Positions 26,012 to 36,862 are shown, counted from the stretch's first letter. The stretch is 64,000 bases of DNA from Nocardia carnea (GCF_029868325.1 NZ_JARWNW010000241.1:18622-82621); one strand, 5' to 3'. The notes: a model not told the origin generated them from the sequence alone. Made by a program: numbers and translations.

Positions 26012-26977
26012 TCAGGACCCCAGGTCGCGGAGGCTGTCGAGCAGGAAAGTATTCACCGCATCGGTGGCTTCCAGCTGGACCAGATGACCGGCTCCGGGGA
26101 TGCGCCGGACCGCCCGCAGGTCCGGGAGCGTCGCACGCATGGTGTCGAGCGGATCGCGGCCGCTGAACCCCTCCATATCCGGATCGTTCTCCCCGTAGAC
26201 GAAATACACCGGCGCGGCGGGGGCGGCCTGCGCGTATTCGGCGGTCAGCTCCCAGTTGCGGTCGAGGGCGCGGTACCAGTTCAGCCCGCCGGTGAAACCG
26301 GTGCGTTCGAATTCCGTGGCCAGGACGTCGAATTCCGCTTCGGGAAGCCACGGCCACGGTAATTGCGGGGCCTGCGGCAGCGCATCGATATAGCGCATAC
26401 CCGGCGGGTTCTGCCAGACATCGAGGTAGTGGTAATCCCCGCTCAGCGCGTAGTACACGCGGGACAGGAATTCGCGCGGCTGCTCGGCGAGATGGGCGTC
26501 GGCGACGCCGGGCTCCTGAAAGTACTGCATATGCAGGAAGTGCCGTTCGGCCATTTTCGCCCAGTAATACCCGGGCGGTTTCGGCGAGCGCGGCGCGAAC
26601 GGATTGTTCAGAACCATCAGGCCGCGCACCCGTTCCGGTGCCCGCATGCCGAGTTCCCACAGCAGGGCAGCACCGAAGTCGACACCCACGAACACCGCTC
26701 GTTCGGCGCCGATATCGTCGAGCAACGCCAGCAGATCACCGATCACGGCCCGGTTGGTGTACTCCTCGACGGCCGCGGGTGCGTCGGTGCGCCCGGCGCC
26801 GCGCAGATCGGGAGCGATCGCGCGGTATCCGGCCGCCGACAGGGCGGCGAGCTGCCGGTGCCAGACGTACCCGGTGTGCGGGAATCCGTGGCAGAAGATC
26901 ACCGGATCGCCCTGCCCCTGTTCGGTGATGTGCATCCGCACACCTCCGGTATCGATGGACCGGTGTATCGGCGTCAC
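26012..26977 (-). CDS. Epoxide hydrolase (alpha/beta fold, Asp nucleophile)
   Basis: A 321-residue protein matching soluble epoxide hydrolases: oxyanion HGFP motif in VIFCHGFPHTGYVW, DLRGAGRTD, nucleophile elbow GVDFGAAL with Asp rather than Ser, lid segment LNWYRALDRNWEL and catalytic His in GAGHLVQLE. It should add water to an epoxide; a haloalkane or ester substrate is less likely given the HGxP and lid features. The GTG start at 26977 faces an SDR gene across a 54-bp gap containing a KstR-type box, which hints at lipid or sterol metabolism. Confidence 0.85.
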   Translation of the reverse strand: MTPIHRSIDTGGVRMHITEQGQGDPVIFCHGFPHTGYVWHRQLAALSAAGYRAIAPDLRGAGRTDAPAAVEEYTNRAVIGDLLALLDDIGAERAVFVGVDFGAALLWELGMRAPERVRGLMVLNNPFAPRSPKPPGYYWAKMAERHFLHMQYFQEPGVADAHLAEQPREFLSRVYYALSGDYHYLDVWQNPPGMRYIDALPQAPQLPWPWLPEAEFDVLATEFERTGFTGGLNWYRALDRNWELTAEYAQAAPAAPVYFVYGENDPDMEGFSGRDPLDTMRATLPDLRAVRRIPGAGHLVQLEATDAVNTFLLDSLRDLGS

Positions 26978-26993
26978 GGAACCTCCCGAATAC

Positions 26994-27007
26994 TAGAACG
27001 CGTTACA
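26994..27007. promoter_or_regulatory. KstR-type operator between epoxide hydrolase and SDR
   Basis: TAGAACGCGTTACA fits the published KstR consensus TnnAACnnGTTnnA at every fixed position. A second inverted repeat, CGTTAC (27001-27006) and GTAACG (27016-27021), overlaps it. KstR is the TetR-family repressor of the cholesterol regulon in mycobacteria and Rhodococcus. Other TetR repressors use similar AAC-GTT cores, so the assignment is suggestive only. Confidence 0.5.
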
Positions 27008-27031
27008 GTTTCACGGTAACGTCCCGGGACT

Positions 27032-27880
27032 GTGAGCGGAACACCACATCCCCTGAAAAACCGGATCGCCGTGGTCACCGGTGCGAGTCGCGGTATCGGC
27101 AAAGGTATCGCGCTGGAACTCGGCGCGGCCGGCGCGACCGTATACGTCACCGGGCGATCGCAGCAGCCCGGCAAGCTTCCGGGCACGGTGCACGAAACGG
27201 CCGCGCAGATCGACGAACTGGGCGGGACCGGCGTACCCGTCGTCTGTGATCACGGCGACGACGAGGCCACAGCGGCCCTGTTCGAGCGCATCGGCACCGA
27301 ACACGACCGGCTCGATGTCCTGGTCAACAACGTCTACAACTCCCCCGCCGCCGCCCGCTGGCTGGGCCGCAAATTCTGGGATGTCCCCCCGAAAGCCTGG
27401 GACGAGACGTTCCGGATCGGGGTGCGTTCCCATTACGTCGCGGCTGTGTACGCGGCACCGTTGCTGCTGAAAGCGAGCGGTCTCCTCGTGAACGTATCCT
27501 CGCCCGGCGCGCAGCGCGCCATGCACAACGCCGTCTACGGGGTCGCGAAAACGGCATTGGACCGGATGACCGCCGATTTCGCCCGCGACCTCGCCGATAC
27601 CGAGGTCACCGCCGTCTCGATCTGGCCCGGTCTGGTGGCCACCGAACTACTGCAACTGGTGCCCGCCGATGACACGGGTAAACGCGTCGTGACCTTGCCC
27701 GGTGAGGGCAGCTTCGACCTGGACGAGGCCGAAACGCCCCGATTCGCGGGCCGCGCGGTGGTGGCGCTGGCCGCCGACACCGACCGCAAGAAGCGAGCGG
27801 GTAAGGCCTGGAAAGTCGCCGATCTGGCCGAAGACTACGGATTCACCGATATCGACGGGCGGATACCCCGGACCGACTGA
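27032..27880 (+). CDS. Short-chain dehydrogenase/reductase (DHRS1-like)
   Basis: A 282-residue NAD(P)-dependent oxidoreductase. The cofactor motif is VVTGASRGIGKGIALEL; then VLVNNVYN replaces the common NNAG; the catalytic Ser lies in VNVSSPGAQ and the Tyr-x3-Lys in NAVYGVAKTALDRM. Arg after TGR in VTGRSQ suggests NADPH preference. The GTG at 27032 gives the start. It is divergent from the epoxide hydrolase and probably co-regulated through the shared KstR-type site. It ends 3 bp from the convergent secG stop. Substrate unknown. Confidence 0.87.
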   Translation: MSGTPHPLKNRIAVVTGASRGIGKGIALELGAAGATVYVTGRSQQPGKLPGTVHETAAQIDELGGTGVPVVCDHGDDEATAALFERIGTEHDRLDVLVNNVYNSPAAARWLGRKFWDVPPKAWDETFRIGVRSHYVAAVYAAPLLLKASGLLVNVSSPGAQRAMHNAVYGVAKTALDRMTADFARDLADTEVTAVSIWPGLVATELLQLVPADDTGKRVVTLPGEGSFDLDEAETPRFAGRAVVALAADTDRKKRAGKAWKVADLAEDYGFTDIDGRIPRTD

Positions 27881-27883
27881 CGA

Positions 27884-28117
27884 TCAGGCGAACTTGATCT
27901 CCAGGCCGATCCCCAGAATCGCGATGAACCAGATCAGCCCGGTGAAGATGGTGATGCGGTTGAGGTTCTTCTCCGCAACGGTCGATCCGGACAGCGCCGA
28001 CTGCGTCCCACCGCCGAACAGGCTGGACAGACCTCCGCCCTTGGCGCGGTGCAGCAGCACCATCAGCACCAGCAGCAGGCTGGTGACGATCAGGAGGATA
28101 TCCAGGAACATCCGCAT
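27884..28117 (-). CDS. secG: Preprotein translocase subunit SecG
   Basis: A 77-residue membrane protein of the SecYEG channel. Two transmembrane helices (DILLIVTSLLLVLMVLLH and ITIFTGLIWFIAILGIGL) flank the conserved loop AKGGGLSSLFGGGTQSALSG with STVAEKNLNR after it. ATG 28117 and 28111 are both possible. In mycobacteria and corynebacteria secG follows tpiA directly; here a run of accessory genes separates it from tpiA at 33544. Confidence 0.94.
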   Translation of the reverse strand: MRMFLDILLIVTSLLLVLMVLLHRAKGGGLSSLFGGGTQSALSGSTVAEKNLNRITIFTGLIWFIAILGIGLEIKFA

Positions 28118-28131
28118 GCCGGACAGTGTAT

Positions 28132-29739
28132 CTATGCGCGCGGTCCGACCGACACCAGGTGGGTGAGCGTCTCGTCGTGGGCGAATTCCGCGACCGCGCG
28201 TTCGCGCATCAGGTCCTGGGCGGTCAGCCGCACCTTGTGCTGCTGCATATGCTCCGACCAGGAGCGCACCACGAAGGCCTCGACGTAGCGGTCCTCGGCG
28301 CCGACATCGCGGTACAGCCGCCATTCCATGGCACCGGTGCGCTGCCGGGACCGGCCCACGTAACTCATGGCGTCGAGGAATTCGGGGACCCGGTCCGCCG
28401 GTACGTCGTAGTCCTTGAGCACCAGCACCGGGCCGTCGTCCGGCTCCGGTTCCACCACCAGCTGCGGTTCGGGCCAGTACGCCTGCGGCGTCAGATCGAA
28501 ACCCGCAGCGAACTGGCGCATGGGCAGCCACACGGTGCTGAGCGCGGCCAACCCGAGCAGCGCACCGGCGATCAGCAGGGCGGTGACCGCACCGTAGGCG
28601 CCGGCGACCAGACCCCACGCCACCGAACCGATCGCCTGACCGGCCATGAAGACCAGCATGTACACCGACAGTCCACGCGCCCGCACCCATCCGGGGAGCA
28701 GCAGCTGCATGGTGGCGTTCATGGTCGAGAGGGTGAGCAGCCAGGCCGCACCGGCGAATACCAGCAGGATCAGCACCAGCGCCTCGACCCGCAGCAGCGC
28801 GGTTCCGACGCAGGCCACACCGAACATCAGCGCGGCGACGGCGACCTGCTGGGTGGGGGTGAGCAGGGCCCGCACCCGCGCCAGGCTCACCGCGCCGAGC
28901 ACCGCCCCCACTCCGAGCGCGCCGAGCATCACGCCGTAACCGGAGGATCCCAGGCCCAGCTGATCGCGCGCGATCACCGGTAGCAGCGCCCACAACGCGC
29001 TACCGGGGGCGACGAACAGCGCGGTGCGCAGCAGCACCCGCCGGATGGCCGGTGCCGATTTGATGAACCGGGTCCCGGCCTGCAGCGCCGCCAGCGGGCG
29101 TTCGGTGGGAAATTCGCGCGCCACCTTCGGCCGCCGCCACATCAGCAGCGCCCCGACGATCGCGCAGAAGGAGAAGGCGTTCAGGGTGAACACCAGCGCC
29201 GGCCCGGACAGCGCGACCAGCACGCCCGCGACCGCCGGGCCCACTGCCCGCCCGATATTCATATTCATACTGCCCAGCGCCGCCGCGGACGGAATCTGGT
29301 CGCGTGGGACCAGTTCGGGCTGGATCGCCTGCCACGAGGGAGCGACCACCGCCTGACCGCAGCCGAGCAGGAACAACAGGATGAGCAACACCGAGGGCGT
29401 GGTGTGGCCGGTGGCGGTCGCGATCGCCAGGACCGCCGCCAGCACCGCCATGGTGGACTGCGCGCCGAGCAGCAGGCGCCGGCGGTCCAGTAGATCCGCG
29501 AGCACCCCGGACGGTATCGACAGGATCATCACCGGCAACGTCGTCGCGGTCTGGACGAACGACACCAGCGCCGCCGCATTGGGTTCGTCGACCAGCACCC
29601 ACTGGGCGCCCACCATCTGCATCCAGGTGCCGAGATTGGAGACCAGCTGGGCGATCCAGAGCGCCCGGTAGACCGGGGATCGCAGCGGCGCCCATGTGGA
29701 AACTGGTTTCGGCGCGGCTGTAGTCACTCGGGACAGCAT
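28132..29739 (-). CDS. MFS exporter (EntS-like) with C-terminal ABM-like domain
   Basis: A 535-residue transporter. About twelve membrane segments follow the start (LRSPVYRALWIAQLVSNLGT, the loop LADLLDRRRLLL and MNMNIGRAVGPAVAG). From about residue 430 a soluble domain (VLVLKDYDVPADRVPEFLDA, MEWRLYRD, VEAFVVRSWSEHMQQH) resembles antibiotic-biosynthesis-monooxygenase ferredoxin-like folds, a fusion I recall from some MFS_3 proteins. ATG 29739 is chosen because further upstream starts collide with the divergent lipoprotein gene. Substrate not predictable. Confidence 0.86.
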   Translation of the reverse strand: MLSRVTTAAPKPVSTWAPLRSPVYRALWIAQLVSNLGTWMQMVGAQWVLVDEPNAAALVSFVQTATTLPVMILSIPSGVLADLLDRRRLLLGAQSTMAVLAAVLAIATATGHTTPSVLLILLFLLGCGQAVVAPSWQAIQPELVPRDQIPSAAALGSMNMNIGRAVGPAVAGVLVALSGPALVFTLNAFSFCAIVGALLMWRRPKVAREFPTERPLAALQAGTRFIKSAPAIRRVLLRTALFVAPGSALWALLPVIARDQLGLGSSGYGVMLGALGVGAVLGAVSLARVRALLTPTQQVAVAALMFGVACVGTALLRVEALVLILLVFAGAAWLLTLSTMNATMQLLLPGWVRARGLSVYMLVFMAGQAIGSVAWGLVAGAYGAVTALLIAGALLGLAALSTVWLPMRQFAAGFDLTPQAYWPEPQLVVEPEPDDGPVLVLKDYDVPADRVPEFLDAMSYVGRSRQRTGAMEWRLYRDVGAEDRYVEAFVVRSWSEHMQQHKVRLTAQDLMRERAVAEFAHDETLTHLVSVGPRA

Positions 29740-29791
29740 AGCCGCGTGCTCTGGCCGGGATTTCGCACGCTCGCCGGGTAGCATCGGCGGC

Positions 29792-30589
29792 ATGCCCGGA
29801 CGACTGCTCCGATTCGGTGCGGCCCTCGCGCTGATCCTGCTGGCCGCCACGGCCTGCTCGAACGATGAGGAGCCGGAGCCCGCGGCCCCCGAGGCGACGC
29901 CGATGGGCCACACCTATATCTCCACCGAGGTCACCGGCACGGCGATCCCGGGCGGTGGACCGCTCACCCTGGTTTTCGCCGACGGCCGGATCACCGCCGA
30001 CGCCGGCTGCAACAAACACAGCGGCGCCGTGGATCTCCACGATCACGTGCTGCACGTTTCCGAACTCGCGAGCACCCTCGCCGCCTGTCCCGGTGAACGC
30101 GCCGGATCCGATACCTGGGTGGGCGAACTGCTGCGCGGCGAGCCGACGTGGGAGCTCGACCGCGACCGGCTGACGCTGGTCGGCAAGAAGTCGACGGTGG
30201 TCCTCACGGATAAGAAAGTGGTGCAACCGGACCGGCCGATCCGCGGTACCGAATGGGGCGTCACCACGCTGCTCACCCCGCAGGCCCGCGTATCGTCGCG
30301 CACGATCGACGAAGTGCGGCCCCACCTCACCATCGCCGAGGACGGCGGGCTCACCGGGTTCGCCGGCTGCAACCGGCTGACGGGCCGCGCCGAGATCACC
30401 GAAACCCCGGCCGGCGCCGATATCGCGTTCACCGCGGCCACCACCCGGATGATGTGCACGCCCGAGGTCATGGAGGTGGAACGCGCGGTACTCGCCGCCC
30501 TGGACGGCACGGCACAGGCCACCGTCGATGCCGATACCCTCACCCTGCGCAACGCCAACGGCCACGGTCTTGTGCTACGCGCCCGGTAG
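29792..30589 (+). CDS. META-domain lipoprotein
   Basis: A 265-residue exported protein. A hydrophobic signal (LLRFGAALALILLAATACSN) ends in a lipobox-like ATAC. Two META-type repeats follow, each with the GCN core: ADAGCNKHSGAV and FAGCNRLTGRA, the second ending in TTRMMCTPEVMEVE. META (HslJ-like) domains are linked to envelope stress in Gram-negatives; the actinobacterial role is unclear. It is divergent from the MFS gene with a gap of about 50 bp, so the two may share a promoter region. Confidence 0.85.
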   Translation: MPGRLLRFGAALALILLAATACSNDEEPEPAAPEATPMGHTYISTEVTGTAIPGGGPLTLVFADGRITADAGCNKHSGAVDLHDHVLHVSELASTLAACPGERAGSDTWVGELLRGEPTWELDRDRLTLVGKKSTVVLTDKKVVQPDRPIRGTEWGVTTLLTPQARVSSRTIDEVRPHLTIAEDGGLTGFAGCNRLTGRAEITETPAGADIAFTAATTRMMCTPEVMEVERAVLAALDGTAQATVDADTLTLRNANGHGLVLRAR

Positions 30590-30661
30590 GCCGACTGCCG
30601 GAACGGCTCGCACACGACCGGGTTCGCACCTCCGTAACGGCGGCCGCGATCCGGTCGCGGG

Positions 30662-30955
30662 CTACGGGCTGAACACCACGCTCTCGAATGCCCGGGTTTC
30701 GGCGTCCATGGGCACACCTTCGCAGTTGGGCCCGGGAAACGCTGCCACGTGCATATCGGTGTCGTTGGCGAGAACTCCGGCCGCGCCCGGTGTGTTGTAG
30801 CAACGGTCGGGGTCGAGATCGTCGAGCACGGCCGGGCCCCCGAGCTGTGAGCGGTAGACGAATTCCCCCGACGCCGCGTGGGCGCCGAGCGGAACGGTCA
30901 GGGTGATCGCGGCGCCGACGGCGAAGGCACCCACGGTTTCGACGATATATCGCAC
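30662..30955 (-). CDS. Small secreted protein, 97 residues
   Basis: I do not recognise the family. GTG 30955 has AAAGGA seven bases upstream. The signal peptide is clear (IVETVGAFAVGAAITLTVPL then GAHAA, cleavage likely after AHA). The mature part is about 70 residues and acidic, with two cysteines (DRCYNTPG and PNCEGVP) that could form a disulfide. It converges with the META lipoprotein. Probably an extracytoplasmic protein of unknown role. Confidence 0.7.
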   Translation of the reverse strand: MRYIVETVGAFAVGAAITLTVPLGAHAASGEFVYRSQLGGPAVLDDLDPDRCYNTPGAAGVLANDTDMHVAAFPGPNCEGVPMDAETRAFESVVFSP

Positions 30956-31095
30956 GCACTGGTCCTTTCGCTCGGAATTGCGGGCTGTTCGCGTCCAGCA
31001 CCGCAGTATTCCGGACCCGCACCCGGGTCTGCGGTAAGCGGGCGGAACCGCCCGTCGATGGGCCCGTCGCACCATCCCGGAACACCCTGGCGAAC

Positions 31096-31707
31096 TCACC
31101 GGGCGCGCGGCGCGGCCGGGTATCCGGTGTCGCCCGGATCTTCCCACCGGTAGAGGGCCGGGATGAGAAAGCGTTGCAGCAGCTGCGATTCCGATTCGGC
31201 GTCGGCCGGCCACAGCAGCAGCGACAACACCGACCGGATGAACCAGACGCCGGTGAGCGGGTCGTCCGGGCGCGTGCCCAGCATTTCGGAAACGATCCCG
31301 AGCAGGGCCGGCGATTCGGCGAAGGTCACCACCGACCGGGGTCCGTGCTGCGAGGCGAGGAACGCGATAACGATCGGATCGGAACGTACCTCACGCAGCG
31401 TGACGGTGAGGGCCGCGTACACGCGTTCGGGGCCGGTGAGGTCACCGAGCGCGTGCTCGACTTCACCGGCGATACGGTTCGCCGCGCGCGCGAGGACGGT
31501 CTCACGGAGATGGATCACACCACCGGTATGGCGGTAGACGGTGGCGCGCGAGCAGTGCGCGTGCCGTGCCACCGTATCGACGTCGAGACCGTCGAAACCG
31601 CGCCGCGTGATCAGATCCGCGGCCGCGGCGTAGATGTGGTCGGCCGCGGTGTCGTGGCGGTCTGCGCCGAGTAGCCAGTCTCGCGCCATCGCTTCAGTAT
31701 GAGACAT
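31096..31707 (-). CDS. TetR family transcriptional regulator
   Basis: A 203-residue TetR protein. The HTH is AAADLITRRGFDGLDVDTVA, RHAHCSRATVYRHTGGVIHL, with the TVYRH motif typical of the family. The C-terminal domain has FIRSVLSLLLWP as a likely dimer helix. ATG 31707 and 31689 are both possible. It is divergent from an MFS drug-type exporter, the classic TetR-pump arrangement, so it probably represses that pump. Confidence 0.88.
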   Translation of the reverse strand: MSHTEAMARDWLLGADRHDTAADHIYAAAADLITRRGFDGLDVDTVARHAHCSRATVYRHTGGVIHLRETVLARAANRIAGEVEHALGDLTGPERVYAALTVTLREVRSDPIVIAFLASQHGPRSVVTFAESPALLGIVSEMLGTRPDDPLTGVWFIRSVLSLLLWPADAESESQLLQRFLIPALYRWEDPGDTGYPAAPRAR

Positions 31708-31931
31708 TCATGCCGTCGAAGGATCCGATATCGCCCAGTTCACGAGCATGTGCTGAGACAACAAGGGGCGAAACGACTGTCCGATGTGTATCGACTTCAG
31801 TCGCAGATCTTGTCCGGGCGCTACCCGGGGAGAACTGTGGAGGCGGGGTGCGGCGCCGGTGACCGATGGACGCCGGGCCGGGCCGCCGTTACTCGGCGCG
31901 GCGTACTGCCGGCTTTCGGCTACCACCCGGT

Positions 31932-31957
31932 ATCCGAAAACCGGCGGCGCTTCGGAT
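31932..31957. promoter_or_regulatory. Inverted repeat upstream of MFS exporter
   Basis: Perfect 7-nt arms ATCCGAA (31932-31938) and TTCGGAT (31951-31957) with a 12-bp spacer lie 16 bp before the MFS start and within the gap shared with the divergent TetR gene. It could be the repressor's operator. Evidence is positional only. Confidence 0.4.
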
Positions 31958-31973
31958 TGCGAACGGAGATCGG

Positions 31974-33602
31974 ATGTCGACCACCGAATTGCTGGATCGC
32001 CCTGTCGGTGGCTGGTCGTGGACGCAACGCCGGACACTTGTCGTGTCCTGCCTCGCCGTCACCTTGGTGATCGCGTCGATGGCCGCCCTGTACACCTCGT
32101 TGGCGCAGATCTCGATCGCCACGGGCGCAGACCACACCCAGGCGACCTGGATCGTCGACGGTTACACCCTTGCCCTGGCCTGCCTGGTCCTGCCCGCCGG
32201 CGCCCTGGGCGACCGCTACGGCCGGCGCCGGCTGCTGGTCAGCGGGTTGCTCGTCTTCGCGGCCGCCTCGATGATTCCCACGGTCACTTCGTCGGTCGAC
32301 TGGATCATCGGCGCCCGCGTGCTCGCCGGTATCGGTGCCGCACTGGTCATGCCGTCCACCCTGTCCATGATCACCACCGCATTTCCGCCGGGGGCCTCGG
32401 CACGGGCAGTCGGGGTCTGGGCCGGGGCCGCCGGCTCCGGCGGCCTGCTCGGTCTGATCGGCTCCGGGCTGCTGTTGCAGTGGTGGTCGTGGCAGTCCAT
32501 CTTCATCGGCATGGCTGCCGCCGCGGCAGTGCTCGCCGCCGCGGGATTCACCCTGGCCGAATCCCGCAGTACCGCGCCGACCGGACTGGACCCACTCGGC
32601 GCGTTCACCGGGGTGACCGCGATCGCGCTACTGGTCTGGTCATTGATCTCGGTCGCCGACCGCGGATGGAGTGATCCCTACATCCTGGCCGGTCTGGCGG
32701 GCGCCGCGCTCGCCACCGAGCTGTTCATCCTGGCCGAACTCCGCGTCCGGTATCCCATGCTGGATTTGCGGCTGTTCGCACGGCGCGGCTTCGGCTGTGG
32801 CGCCGCATCGCTGGCCGTCCAGTTCCTCGTCACCTTCGGACTGTTCATGATCGTCGTGCAGTATCTGCAGCTGATCCTGGGATACAGCCCCCTGCACGCC
32901 GCCGTCGCCGTCCTGCCCATGGGGGTTGCCGTCGTCGGACTGTCGTTGTTGTCTTCCCGGCTCACCGCCCGCTACGGGCTTCGGCTGCCCACGATCGCCG
33001 GCCTGATCGTTCTCGCCACCGGACTGCTGCTCCTGACCCGCCTGACAGCCGAAGCCGGTTATCCCGGTGTACTGATCCCGTTGTCCATCGTGGGCATCGG
33101 AATCGGCCTGGCCGCGGCACCGGCCACCACCGCGATCATGACCGACGCCGATCTCGATATGCACAGCGTCGCCGCCGCGGTCAACGACGCCGCTCGCGAG
33201 ATCGGCGCGGCCATCGGTATCGCCGTGGCCGGCACCGTCCTGGCCACCGGCTACCGCACCGGTATCGCCCCCAGCCTCCCGCAGCTGCCCGCACCGGCTC
33301 GTGAACCCGTCGCGCACTCTCTCGCCGCCACCACCCAGCTCGCCGAGCAGGCCGGCCCGCAAGCGCAACCACTGCTCGACCTCGCCCGGGCCGCCTTCCT
33401 CGACGGCTTGCACCAGACGGTGTTCGTCCTCGCGGTCATCAGTCTCGTTGCCGCGGCCCTGTTCGCCTTCTGGGCACCCGGACCACCGCAAACACCGAGG
33501 CCCGCCGGGTCGGTATCCGGCGGGCCTCGAATTCTTCAGCTGCTCAGGGCAGCGGACCACCCGCGGCAATTGCGGACAGCGTGGCGAACTCGTCGCCCTT
33601 GA
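31974..33602 (+). CDS. MFS drug-type exporter, 14-TM class (DHA2-like)
   Basis: A 542-residue multidrug-type transporter. [20 protein letters not shown] and [15 protein letters not shown] (motif A) plus [18 protein letters not shown] (motif C-like) mark the DHA2 family; about fourteen hydrophobic segments are visible. ATG 31974 has GGAGA four bases upstream. The last ~35 codons run through a strong hairpin and 59 bp into the convergent tpiA gene, so the C-terminus may not be ancestral. Probably controlled by the divergent TetR. Confidence 0.86.
   Translation: MSTTELLDRPVGGWSWTQRRTLVVSCLAVTLVIASMAALYTSLAQISIATGADHTQATWIVDGYTLALACLVLPAGALGDRYGRRRLLVSGLLVFAAASMIPTVTSSVDWIIGARVLAGIGAALVMPSTLSMITTAFPPGASARAVGVWAGAAGSGGLLGLIGSGLLLQWWSWQSIFIGMAAAAAVLAAAGFTLAESRSTAPTGLDPLGAFTGVTAIALLVWSLISVADRGWSDPYILAGLAGAALATELFILAELRVRYPMLDLRLFARRGFGCGAASLAVQFLVTFGLFMIVVQYLQLILGYSPLHAAVAVLPMGVAVVGLSLLSSRLTARYGLRLPTIAGLIVLATGLLLLTRLTAEAGYPGVLIPLSIVGIGIGLAAAPATTAIMTDADLDMHSVAAAVNDAAREIGAAIGIAVAGTVLATGYRTGIAPSLPQLPAPAREPVAHSLAATTQLAEQAGPQAQPLLDLARAAFLDGLHQTVFVLAVISLVAAALFAFWAPGPPQTPRPAGSVSGGPRILQLLRAADHPRQLRTAWRTRRP
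33496..33529. terminator. Hairpin terminator between MFS and tpiA
   Basis: A perfect 13-bp stem (arms 33496-33508 and 33517-33529, CGAGGCCCGCCGG and its complement) has an 8-nt loop. It lies just past the tpiA stop on the minus strand and inside the reading frame of the convergent MFS gene. It likely ends the gap-pgk-tpiA message and may act in both directions. The T-tract is weak, as is common in actinobacteria. Confidence 0.65.
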
Positions 33603-34329
33603 GCGACGCTCCGCCCACCAGTGCACCGTCGATATCGGTCTGCTTGCTCAGCTCACCGACATTCTTGGCGTTCACCGAACCGCCGTAGAGCACCCGCACG
33701 GTCTCGGCGACCTCGCCTCCGGCCAGCCGGCCGAGCTCGCCACGGATGGCGCCGCACACCTGCTGCGCGTCGTCCGGGGTGGCGACCTTTCCGGTGCCGA
33801 TCGCCCACACGGGTTCGTAGGCGATGACGACCTTCGCGATCTCCTCGGGCTTCAAGCCCTTCAGCGAGCCCCGCAACTGTTCAAGGTTGTACTCGACATG
33901 GGTGCCCGCCTCACGGACGTTGAGGCCCTCACCGATGCAGACGATCGGGGTGATCCCGTGCTTCAGCGCCTGCTTCGCCTTGGCAAGCACCGTGGCGTCG
34001 TCCTCGTTGTGGTACTGCCGGCGCTCGGAATGCCCGACCACCGCGAACCGGCACCCCAGCTTGGCCAGCATGGCCGCGCTGACCTCGCCGGTGTAGGCAC
34101 CGGATTCGTGCACCGAAACATCCTGCGCACCGTAGGTGATCCGCAGTTTGTCGCCTTCGATCAGCGTCTGCACGCTGCGGATATCCACGAACGGCGGAAT
34201 CACCGTGACATCGACCTTGTCGAAGTACTTGTCCGGCAGCGCGAACGCGATCTTCTGCACCAGGGCGATGGCCTCGAGGTGATTGAGGTTCATCTTCCAG
34301 TTGCCCGCGATCAGCGGTTTCCGAGCCAT
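33544..34329 (-). CDS. tpiA: Triosephosphate isomerase
   Basis: Glycolytic interconversion of DHAP and glyceraldehyde-3-P, cytoplasmic. The 261-residue length is normal. Visible: substrate Lys in AGNWKMNLN (N-terminus), catalytic His in VVGHSERRQ, catalytic Glu in [13 protein letters not shown], and the phosphate loop [11 protein letters not shown]. Its ATG overlaps the pgk stop (TAATG), so it is coupled in the gap-pgk-tpiA operon. Confidence 0.97.
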   Translation of the reverse strand: MARKPLIAGNWKMNLNHLEAIALVQKIAFALPDKYFDKVDVTVIPPFVDIRSVQTLIEGDKLRITYGAQDVSVHESGAYTGEVSAAMLAKLGCRFAVVGHSERRQYHNEDDATVLAKAKQALKHGITPIVCIGEGLNVREAGTHVEYNLEQLRGSLKGLKPEEIAKVVIAYEPVWAIGTGKVATPDDAQQVCGAIRGELGRLAGGEVAETVRVLYGGSVNAKNVGELSKQTDIDGALVGGASLKGDEFATLSAIAAGGPLP

Positions 34330-35552
34330 TACGCGTCCTCCGCATCGTCGAGCACGCTGATGCCGGGCAGCGTCTTACCTTCCAGGTACTCCAGCGAGGC
34401 ACCACCACCGGTGGAGATATGCGAGAAATCGCTCTCCGGAATACCGAGTGCCCGCACGGCCGCCGCGGAATCGCCACCACCGACAACGGTGAACGCGCCC
34501 TTACCGGTGGCCTTGGCGATCGCCTCGGCCACACCGCGGGTACCGGCCGCGAACTTGTCGAACTCGAACACGCCCATCGGGCCGTTCCAGAACACCGTGC
34601 GCGCCTCGGTGAGCAGTGCGGCGAAACGCTGCACCGATTCCGGGCCGATATCCAGGCCCATCCAGCCGTGCGGGATCTCGTGGCACGGTACGACCTTCGA
34701 TTCCGCGTCCGCGGCGAAAGAATCGGCGACAACGATATCGCGCGGCAGATGGATGACATCGGCGTAGCGGTCCAGCAGCTGCTTACAGGTATCGATCATC
34801 TCCTCCTGCAGCAGCGAGGAACCGACGGACAGCCCCTCCGCGGCCAGGAAGGTGAAGCACATCCCGCCGCCGATGACCAGGGTGTCGACCTTGGGGGCCA
34901 GTGCCTCGATCACGGCCAGCTTGTCCGAGACCTTCGACCCACCGAGCACGACCGCGTAGGGGCGGTCGGTGGATTCGGTGAGCTTGGCCAGCACATCGGC
35001 CTCCGCGGCGACGAGCGTGCCCGCATAGTGCGGCAGCAGTTTCGCCACGTCGTACACCGACCCCTGCTTCCGGTGCACCACACCGAAACCGTCGGAGACG
35101 AACGCGCCGTCGTCGCCGACCAGTTCCACCAGCGCGGCGGCCAGTTTCGCGCGGTCGGCGTCGTCCTTGCTGGTCTCGCGCGGATCGAACCGGATGTTCT
35201 CCAGCAGCAGTACATCGCCGTCGGTGAGGCCCTCGGAGCGCGCGAGCGCGTCCTGCCCCACCACATCACCGGCGAGCTGCACATTGCGGCCCAACTCGGC
35301 GGCCAGGCGGGCCGCCACCGGCGCCAGCGACAGCGCCGGATCCGGGGCACCCTTCGGACGGCCGAGATGCGCGGTGACGACCACCTTCGCACCGGCTTCC
35401 ACCAGTGCGCGGATGGTCGGCACCGAGGCGATGATCCGGCCCGGATCGGTGATCTCGCCGTTGTCGAGGGGCACGTTGAGGTCGGAACGCACCAGTACGC
35501 CGCGGCCCTCGACGCCCTCGGCGAGGAGATCGTCCAGAGTTTTGATGCTCAC
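34329..35552 (-). CDS. pgk: Phosphoglycerate kinase
   Basis: Transfers the acyl phosphate of 1,3-bisphosphoglycerate to ADP in glycolysis. The 407-residue protein has [16 protein letters not shown] near the N-terminus, TAHLGRPKG, the hinge and nucleotide region [13 protein letters not shown], and the C-terminal [15 protein letters not shown]. It starts 7 bp after the gap stop. The family glycine-rich nucleotide loop is intact. Confidence 0.97.
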   Translation of the reverse strand: MSIKTLDDLLAEGVEGRGVLVRSDLNVPLDNGEITDPGRIIASVPTIRALVEAGAKVVVTAHLGRPKGAPDPALSLAPVAARLAAELGRNVQLAGDVVGQDALARSEGLTDGDVLLLENIRFDPRETSKDDADRAKLAAALVELVGDDGAFVSDGFGVVHRKQGSVYDVAKLLPHYAGTLVAAEADVLAKLTESTDRPYAVVLGGSKVSDKLAVIEALAPKVDTLVIGGGMCFTFLAAEGLSVGSSLLQEEMIDTCKQLLDRYADVIHLPRDIVVADSFAADAESKVVPCHEIPHGWMGLDIGPESVQRFAALLTEARTVFWNGPMGVFEFDKFAAGTRGVAEAIAKATGKGAFTVVGGGDSAAAVRALGIPESDFSHISTGGGASLEYLEGKTLPGISVLDDAEDA

Positions 35553-35559
35553 GCCGGTC

Positions 35560-36591
<1,032 letters not shown>

Positions 36592-36862
36592 TCAGCTGTC
36601 AAGCGGATGATTCCGACACCACCCACACTAATGCCTGTGGGTCCTCTCTCCGACACACCCCTGGTGTTCGTGAGCACCGGCTATCCGGGCAGGCCCGGAC
36701 CTCGTCCGGGGCGCTACCTCCGCGTGTCGGGCCGGGGCGTGCCGGATCCGGCGGGCAAGCGCAGCTCCGGCCGGAATCCGCAACTCCGAAGGCGGCATAC
36801 GACCGGGACCGGCTCCGTAAATCGCTGGCAACTCCGGGGCGCCGCACCGCAGGATGGTGGGG

